DNA of 64,000 nucleotides from Prevotella sp. (GTDB lineage: Bacteria; Bacteroidota; Bacteroidia; Bacteroidales; Bacteroidaceae): positions 1 through 64,000 of the forward strand of contig JAFZIY010000024.1 in assembly GCA_017554105.1 (NCBI GenBank), in the 5' to 3' direction. The notes beneath the pieces were generated by a model that searched no databases, had not been told where the DNA came from, and saw only the letters and a program-made list of their open reading frames with translations. The position numbers and the translations under genes are program-made. Of this stretch, positions 59,122 through 64,000 are shown piece by piece (the stretch's first letter is position 1; every line of letters starts with the position of its first letter).

Positions 59122-60570
59122 TCAAATACTCTTAAGTATCGCAAGCAAGTGGTCCCATACCATCTTTACTGTTGGGATGTGCAGACACTCGTCTGGTGAA
59201 TGAACTCCACGAAGGGTAGGACCGAATGAAACCATATCGAGATTCGGGTATTTCTCTGAGAACAATCCGCACTCCAGTCCTGCATGAATGCCCAATACTT
59301 TTGGTTCCTTGCCGAAGAGTTCCTTGTATTTCTCCACTGCTATTGCAGTAAGTTTGCTATCGGGATTCATGTTCCATGCTGGATAGCCGTCACCTTGTAC
59401 CACTTCAGCACCAGCGAGTTGGAACACGGCTTTTATCGTAGCAGACTGATTGTCGAGAGCACTCATCACATTGCTTCGCTGAGATGCCACAATCTTCACT
59501 TCTGTGTCGGAGGTTTCGATGCTTGCAACGTTGTTTGAAGTCTCAACCAACCATGATATTGCCTCGTCCTGACACATAGCAAACACGCCATTGTCAACAG
59601 CCTGAAGCGCTTGAACCAGTTTCGTGGAAACCTCAAGAGGAATCACTTTCTCACTCTCGCAACTCTCCAGGGCAAACTGCATAGACTTCTCTGTAACGTG
59701 ATACTCTTCTTCGACCTGACTTGTAAATACATTCCAGTCAGCCTTCACATTCTCCTTAACTCCCTTGTCAACAGCAAAGATTGCGACACCATCGCGCGGA
59801 ATGGCATTGTGCAACTTTCCTGCATTGTAGCTTGCGAGGCGTAAACCGTATCTCTCTTGTACGATATATAGGAAGCGGGCAAGGGTCTTTAGCGCGTTGG
59901 CACGTTTCTTATTGATGTCGTCACCAGAGTGACCGCCGATGAAACCTTTTAAGGAAGCCTTCATAAAGAAGAGATTATCAGGAGCATCCTCTTTCTCAAA
60001 ATGGAATGTGGCTGTAGTGTTTCTGCCTCCTGCGCACGATACGAAAATCTGTCCTTCGTCTTCAGAGTCAAGATTTATGAGCATATCGCCAGTCATAAAA
60101 CCAGCCTTCATTCCCTCGGCACCTGTCAAGCCTGTCTCTTCGTCACGCGTGAAGACACACTCGATAGGACCATGCTCGATGTCGTCACTTTCAAGTATTG
60201 CCAGTTCTATTGCACAGCCGATACCGTCGTCGGCACCAAGCGTTGTTCCTTTAGCCCTTAGCCATTCACCATCGATGTATGTCTGGATTGCGTCCTTGTC
60301 GAAATCGAAATCAATGTCGACAAGCTTCTCGCATACCATGTCCATGTGACTTTGAAGGATTATGGTCTTCTTGCCCTCATATCCAGGAGTAGCACCTTTG
60401 CGAATGATAACATTGCCTGTCTCATCCACTTTAGTTTCAAGACCATGTTCTTCACCAAACTTCTTTAAATACTCAATCATTCTTTCCTCGCGCTTGGAAG
60501 GGCGTGGAATTTGGTTGATTTTTGCGAATTGTTCGAATACGCAAGCGGGGATTAACTCACTTTTGTTCAT
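59122..60570 (-). CDS. pepD: Cytosol non-specific dipeptidase, M20C
   Basis: 482 residues starting MNKSELIPACVFEQFAKINQ; a longer frame exists but family alignment favours this ATG. M20 metal ligands: QSHMDMVCEK (His and Asp), AKGTTLGADDGIGCA (bridging Asp), FTRDEETGLTGAEGM (catalytic and binding Glu), LINLDSEDEG, and a C-terminal His in HSPDECLHIPT. The lid domain contains GGHSGDDINKKRANA. It cleaves dipeptides such as Cys-Gly in the cytoplasm. Confidence 0.95.
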   Translation of the reverse strand: MNKSELIPACVFEQFAKINQIPRPSKREERMIEYLKKFGEEHGLETKVDETGNVIIRKGATPGYEGKKTIILQSHMDMVCEKLVDIDFDFDKDAIQTYIDGEWLRAKGTTLGADDGIGCAIELAILESDDIEHGPIECVFTRDEETGLTGAEGMKAGFMTGDMLINLDSEDEGQIFVSCAGGRNTTATFHFEKEDAPDNLFFMKASLKGFIGGHSGDDINKKRANALKTLARFLYIVQERYGLRLASYNAGKLHNAIPRDGVAIFAVDKGVKENVKADWNVFTSQVEEEYHVTEKSMQFALESCESEKVIPLEVSTKLVQALQAVDNGVFAMCQDEAISWLVETSNNVASIETSDTEVKIVASQRSNVMSALDNQSATIKAVFQLAGAEVVQGDGYPAWNMNPDSKLTAIAVEKYKELFGKEPKVLGIHAGLECGLFSEKYPNLDMVSFGPTLRGVHSPDECLHIPTVKMVWDHLLAILKSI

Positions 60571-60608
60571 TATTAATTGTATTTTGTGTGTTTTACAAAA
60601 AAAATCAT

Positions 60609-60616
60609 TATCTTTG
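60609..60616 (+). promoter_or_regulatory. -7 element for the small membrane protein and OmpH-like genes
   Basis: TATCTTTG, 47 bases before the ATG at 60663. Confidence 0.55.
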
Positions 60617-60662
60617 CAAGCGCAAACAGAAATGCGTAATATCAAGCGCAAAATTAATAAAA

Positions 60663-60884
60663 ATGGTTGAAACTCTCGTATTAACAATGTTAATAATTGC
60701 TATTTGTATAGCATTATTATGTGTTAAGGTGCTTTTCAAGAAGAAGGGGAAGTTCACCTCTCAGCACATTCATGACAGTGCTGCGATGCGCAAGTTGGGC
60801 ATTCATTGTGTGATTGACCAAGACAGAGAGACACGCCAGAGCGCAGATAAGGCAGAAGAAATAAGAAACAAAATAAAAAACTGA
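60663..60884 (+). CDS. Small single-helix membrane protein, Bacteroidetes-conserved type
   Basis: 73 residues. One N-terminal membrane helix (VLTMLIIAICIALLCVKVLF, about 6-25), a basic stop (KKKGKF) and a short soluble tail with SAAMRKLGIHCVIDQDRETR. I recall similar short proteins across Bacteroidetes, function unknown. It ends six bases before the OmpH-like gene and is probably co-transcribed with it, which would place it in envelope biogenesis by association only. Confidence 0.75.
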   Translation: MVETLVLTMLIIAICIALLCVKVLFKKKGKFTSQHIHDSAAMRKLGIHCVIDQDRETRQSADKAEEIRNKIKN

Positions 60885-60890
60885 AAAACG

Positions 60891-61496
60891 ATGAAGAAAA
60901 CATTTTTCCTTGCCATGGCAGCGGCGCTCGCCATGACTTCATGCAACAACGGTGGCAATAATGCCAACCAGAATTCTAATGCTCCTCAGAGTTCAGGACT
61001 TAAGATTGCCTATGTAGATATCGAGGAACTCGATTCTACTTACAAGTTCTGTACAGATTTCAAGGCAGAGTTTGAGAAGAAGACAAAGAATGCAGACAAT
61101 ACGCTGAACCAGAAGGGACAGGCACTGCAGAATCAGGCAGCACAGTTCCAGCAGAACTTGCAGAATAACAAATATACTCAGCAGCAGGCACAGTCGGTGA
61201 ATGCAAGCCTTCAGAAGCAGCAGGCTGACCTTCAGCAGCTTCAGCAGCGTCTCGCAGCTGAACTTCAGGCAGAGTCTGAGAAGTATACTAAGGCTCTTCG
61301 CGATAGCGTACAGCATTTCCTTGTTCAGTATAATAAGGATAAGAAATACTCCATGATTCTCAGTAAGGCTGGTGACAACGTTCTTTACAGCGACAAGTCT
61401 CTTGACATTACGAAGGAAGTTGTTGCTGGTTTGAACAAGGCTTACAAGCCTGCAGCGAAGGCTGCTGAACCAGCAAAGGCTGAAGAGAAGAAATAA
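60891..61496 (+). CDS. OmpH/Skp-family periplasmic chaperone, lipoprotein
   Basis: 201 residues. A signal peptide ends MTSC (lipidated Cys18), followed by a low-complexity Asn/Gln/Ser linker. A Skp-type core comes next: strand LKIAYVDIEEL, a long coiled-coil arm rich in Gln, Lys and Ala (about 65-140), then the return strand YSMILSKAGDNVLYSDKSLDIT. Such chaperones hold unfolded outer-membrane proteins. The Ala/Lys-rich tail (PAAKAAEPAKAEEKK) is unusual. Lipid anchoring differs from soluble E. coli Skp. Confidence 0.9.
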   Translation: MKKTFFLAMAAALAMTSCNNGGNNANQNSNAPQSSGLKIAYVDIEELDSTYKFCTDFKAEFEKKTKNADNTLNQKGQALQNQAAQFQQNLQNNKYTQQQAQSVNASLQKQQADLQQLQQRLAAELQAESEKYTKALRDSVQHFLVQYNKDKKYSMILSKAGDNVLYSDKSLDITKEVVAGLNKAYKPAAKAAEPAKAEEKK

Positions 61497-61508
61497 TATA
61501 TAGTTGAC

Positions 61509-61548
61509 AAGATGACGAGTTCTTTGCATGCAAGGAACTCGTCATCTT
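61509..61548 (+). terminator. Terminator of the OmpH-like operon
   Basis: A 40-base near-perfect palindrome (arms AAGATGACGAGTTCTTTGCA and its complement with one G-U pair) running directly into TTTTTAAT. Confidence 0.9.
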
Positions 61549-61589
61549 TTTAATACAAGCAACTCTTAAATCTATCGTCTTTATAGTTT

Positions 61590-62228
61590 ATGACCCGAGC
61601 AGAGCGCTATAAACGTCTTCTTGACTACTATTCTGAGAAGATGCCACATGTTTCTACTGAACTTGAGTTCGGAAGCGTGTTCCAGTTGCTTGTTGCCACG
61701 GTACTCAGTGCCCAATGTACTGATAAGCGTATCAATCTGGTGACTCCTGATCTTTTCAAGCGTTATCCTGATGCCGAGTCTATGGCCAAGGCAGAACCAG
61801 AGGATGTGCTTGAACTGATAAAGAGTGTCAGTTATCCAAACTCAAAGGCGCAGCATCTTGTAGACTTGTCAAGAATGCTGGTAAGTGACTTCGACGGTGC
61901 CGTGCCTTCAGAAATGTCGCAACTTGTGAAACTACCAGGTGTAGGACGCAAGACAGCCAATGTGGTACAGGCAGTGGGCTTTGGACGTTCTGCAATTGCT
62001 GTTGATACTCACGTTTTTCGTGTCAGCCATCGTTTGGGACTTGTTCCCCTAACAGCCAATACTCCGCTGAAAGTGGAGTTAACTCTAAAGAAAAACATTC
62101 CTGCAGAAAGGCAAGCGGATGCTCACCACTGGATACTTCTTCATGGCAGGTATATATGCCAAAGCAGAAAACCTAAGTGCGGCAATTGTCCTTTTGTGTC
62201 GTTTTGCCCCTCCAGAGTGAAGGTTTGA
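61590..62228 (+). CDS. nth: Endonuclease III
   Basis: 212 residues. The helix-hairpin-helix LPGVGRKTANVV carries the catalytic Lys121, D139 lies in AVDTHVFRV, and the [4Fe-4S] loop is C190-X6-C197-X2-C200-X5-C206. It removes oxidised pyrimidines from DNA and nicks the abasic site. It is followed 42 bases later by the DUF2461 gene, perhaps in one transcript. Confidence 0.97.
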   Translation: MTRAERYKRLLDYYSEKMPHVSTELEFGSVFQLLVATVLSAQCTDKRINLVTPDLFKRYPDAESMAKAEPEDVLELIKSVSYPNSKAQHLVDLSRMLVSDFDGAVPSEMSQLVKLPGVGRKTANVVQAVGFGRSAIAVDTHVFRVSHRLGLVPLTANTPLKVELTLKKNIPAERQADAHHWILLHGRYICQSRKPKCGNCPFVSFCPSRVKV

Positions 62229-62270
62229 ATCTGCTTTTCTTCACATTTAAAATCTATAATACTATAAAAC

Positions 62271-62981
62271 ATGCACTCAAAAAGAATTATACAATTTCTT
62301 AAAGATGTTGCGGCTAACAATAACCGTCCATGGTTCCAAGAGCACCGCTCAGAGTATGATGCTGTCAGACAGGATTTCGAGGATGGTATCACAATGGCTA
62401 TTGCCCGCATTGCAGAGTTTGATTCATCAATAGCCCATGTGACCGTGAAGGATACAGTATATCGGTTCTATCGTGATACTCGTTTCTCTCCTGATAAGTC
62501 ACCGTACAAGCGTCATTTAGGTGCTTATATCAATGCTCATGGCAAGAAAGCACTTCGTGGCGGTTATTACATACATATCGAGCCAGACAATTGTCTTCTT
62601 GCATGTGGAAACTACTGGCTTCCTACAAATGTTCTCACTGCATGCCGAAATGAGATAATGTCTAATATTGACAGGTGGCTTGCCATCGTTGAGGGCAGTG
62701 AGTTCGTTAATTTATTCGGAAAACCTGGTGGGGGAGAATGGGATTTAGAAAGTGCTGCGCCTAAAGGATTCGGTTTGTCTTTGCTGGCAACTGCTCCAAA
62801 AGGCTTTCCGCGTGACTACGATCACTTGGATTACTTGAGATTGAAAGACTATTGTTGTTGGAAGAAAGTACCTGACACGTTTTTCGAAGGTGAACGATGG
62901 CTTGACGAGATGGCTTCGGTCTTTAAGGTAGCAAAGCCAATGATGGACTATGTCAATGCGGTAATCGATGACTATGAATAA
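62271..62981 (+). CDS. DUF2461 family protein
   Basis: 236 residues. Family landmarks: IIQFLKDVAANNNRPWFQEH near the N-terminus, YRFYRDTRFSPDKSPYKRHL near 65-85, GGYYIHIEPDNCLLACGNYW near 100, and KGFPRDYDHLDYLRLKDYCC near 180. It is a widespread cytoplasmic family of unknown activity (also called TIGR02453). There is no signal peptide. It shares strand and close spacing with nth (42 bases) and the DUF3298 gene (20 bases). Confidence 0.9.
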   Translation: MHSKRIIQFLKDVAANNNRPWFQEHRSEYDAVRQDFEDGITMAIARIAEFDSSIAHVTVKDTVYRFYRDTRFSPDKSPYKRHLGAYINAHGKKALRGGYYIHIEPDNCLLACGNYWLPTNVLTACRNEIMSNIDRWLAIVEGSEFVNLFGKPGGGEWDLESAAPKGFGLSLLATAPKGFPRDYDHLDYLRLKDYCCWKKVPDTFFEGERWLDEMASVFKVAKPMMDYVNAVIDDYE

Positions 62982-63001
62982 ACTTAATCCATATAAACAT
63001 C

Positions 63002-63889
63002 ATGAAAAATCTAAAAACTTTTTTATTATTCGGTTTGCTATGCGTCGGCATTATGTTGCCTATGACCTCATGTCAAAGAATAGCGCATAAACTTGGTGAA
63101 TTAACTGCGAAGGCAGGCAATGTGGATTCCGCACAGAGTAAGAACGACGATCCTGTTACCATTGGCGATGGTCCTGCGACAGTAAAGACTCGCACTTATA
63201 CAGGCAAGAGTTTCTTCAAGGCAAAGATTTCAAGGGAACTTTATGCTGACCAAACATGGAGCATACAATGGCCAGAAAGTGCAGAAAATTGTGACTTGAA
63301 AAAGTTTCAGAAAGAACTTCTCACTTTCTTCATTGGAGACGAATACAATAGTATTGATGCATTTATCAGTAAACTGAACAATGAGTTTTGTGGCGATGAT
63401 GAATGGGAGAAGGTGTCAAAGATGGGTGAGACGGAGACAAACTTTGATGGTGAGGATGGTTACAATCCTTACCCCCAGTCTATACACTATGAACTTAGTG
63501 AGGTAAGTCTTGAGGGTAATGACATTATCACGTATTCGAAATCTGTTATGTATGATATGGGCTCCGGAACTGGTGCAGGTGTGTATATAGGTCGGGAATA
63601 TATGATGTATGACCTAAATGCGGGCAAACGTATCGTTTATGATGATGTGTTTACCTCTGGCTCAGAGGAAACGATAGGTAGATTGCTGAAGACAAGGGCT
63701 ACCAACCTTGATGATTACAGCACGTTAATGGAGACTAGTTTCCCACCTGTCCATAAGGATAATTTCTATCTAAATTACGAGAAGAATGAGGCGCATTTCC
63801 TTTACGGCAAGTATGAGGTGGCTTCAGGTGCCGATGGAGTGGTTGACCTTTCTATTCCTTTTGATGCGATTAGTAAGTATATGAAATAA
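63002..63889 (+). CDS. DUF3298 (RsiV-like) lipoprotein
   Basis: 295 residues. The signal peptide ends MTSC (lipidated Cys24). After a linker, the body (about 70-295) carries DUF3298-type features: paired alpha/beta repeats, the strand EYMMYDLNAGKRIVYDDVFT and a final FLYGKYEVASGADGVVDLSI segment leading to FDAISKYMK. The domain is known from the anti-sigma factor RsiV, where it binds lysozyme, and from many Bacteroidetes lipoproteins of unknown role. No sigma factor is adjacent here. Confidence 0.85.
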   Translation: MKNLKTFLLFGLLCVGIMLPMTSCQRIAHKLGELTAKAGNVDSAQSKNDDPVTIGDGPATVKTRTYTGKSFFKAKISRELYADQTWSIQWPESAENCDLKKFQKELLTFFIGDEYNSIDAFISKLNNEFCGDDEWEKVSKMGETETNFDGEDGYNPYPQSIHYELSEVSLEGNDIITYSKSVMYDMGSGTGAGVYIGREYMMYDLNAGKRIVYDDVFTSGSEETIGRLLKTRATNLDDYSTLMETSFPPVHKDNFYLNYEKNEAHFLYGKYEVASGADGVVDLSIPFDAISKYMK

Positions 63890-63901
63890 TAGAGAAATAA
63901 T

Positions 63902-63937
63902 AAAACGGGCAGAATCATTTGTATTCATGCCCGTTTT
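63902..63937 (+). terminator. Terminator of the DUF3298 gene
   Basis: AAAACGGGCA pairs with TGCCCGTTTT, with an inner GAAT/ATTC pairing, followed by T residues. The last 63 bases of the window hold nothing I can name. Confidence 0.85.
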
Positions 63938-64000
63938 TATATAGTGTATACCAAATTGCGTTAAACTATTCTATGTATCTTGAATAGATATACTCTAAAG

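Overview
The window comes from a Bacteroidales chromosome, most likely a Prevotella-like member of the Prevotellaceae. Three things point there. Nearly every start is preceded by a Bacteroidetes-type promoter (-7 TAnnTTTG, often with TTG about 19-21 bases upstream) and not by a Shine-Dalgarno sequence. The gene content is typical: an RprX/RprY two-component pair, HU-HIG and DUF2807 proteins, a Nudix-type AraR arabinose regulator and GH51/CE15 plant-wall enzymes. Intergenic spaces are rich in hairpins and short dispersed repeats. The sequence is almost all chromosomal housekeeping and sugar-use genes; I see no prophage, integrase, insertion sequence, CRISPR array, tRNA or rRNA.

Layout. 1-2439: sensor kinase (cut by the window edge), response regulator and a small membrane protein. 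2706-3892: rpsF-rpsR-rplI. 4150-7295: a secreted TIM-barrel protein convergent with a CE15-like esterase. 7465-10031: fabD overlapping a GH13 amylase that carries an in-frame repeat insertion. 10218-13501: DUF2807 lipoprotein, AlaX-like editing protein and a DUF2130 coiled-coil protein with an unusual tail. 13502-14120: wreck of a type III restriction-modification locus. 14199-17730: a 31-residue membrane protein, a LysR regulator and the vitamin B6 operon, headed by a kinase-like/AraC fusion followed by pdxS and pdxT. 17930-19777: a TerY-like VWA protein divergent from a sigma-70-like/macro-like fusion. 19930-26393: redox, tRNA-thiolation, HAD, MFS and alanine-symporter genes. 26597-31737: rubredoxin, a heterodimeric ABC exporter, guanine deaminase and a lipoprotein. 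31800-34635: RNase G, a 29-residue basic protein, HU and HU-HIG. 34889-46924: a long minus-strand arabinose block, in transcription order mutarotase, symporter, AraR, AraD, AraA, AraB, GH51 arabinofuranosidase, transketolase and RpiB, taking arabinan to pentose-phosphate intermediates. 47191-50877: mutarotase, galactose/glucose transporter and galactokinase. 50971-58168: folC, grpE-dnaJ, an ABC-F ATPase and htpG. 58367-63889: ECF sigma factor, dipeptidase, small membrane protein, OmpH/Skp-like protein, endonuclease III, DUF2461 and DUF3298 proteins.

The most unusual items are: the vitamin B6 kinase-like/AraC fusion, which seems to have lost the kinase active-site end and probably works as a ligand-sensing regulator of its own pdxST operon; the sigma-like/macro-like fusion facing a VWA gene; intergenic arrays with an exact 22-base period at three separate places; a 22-base-footprint leader element repeated upstream of araA and araD; and the type III restriction-modification remnant with a readable one-base deletion.
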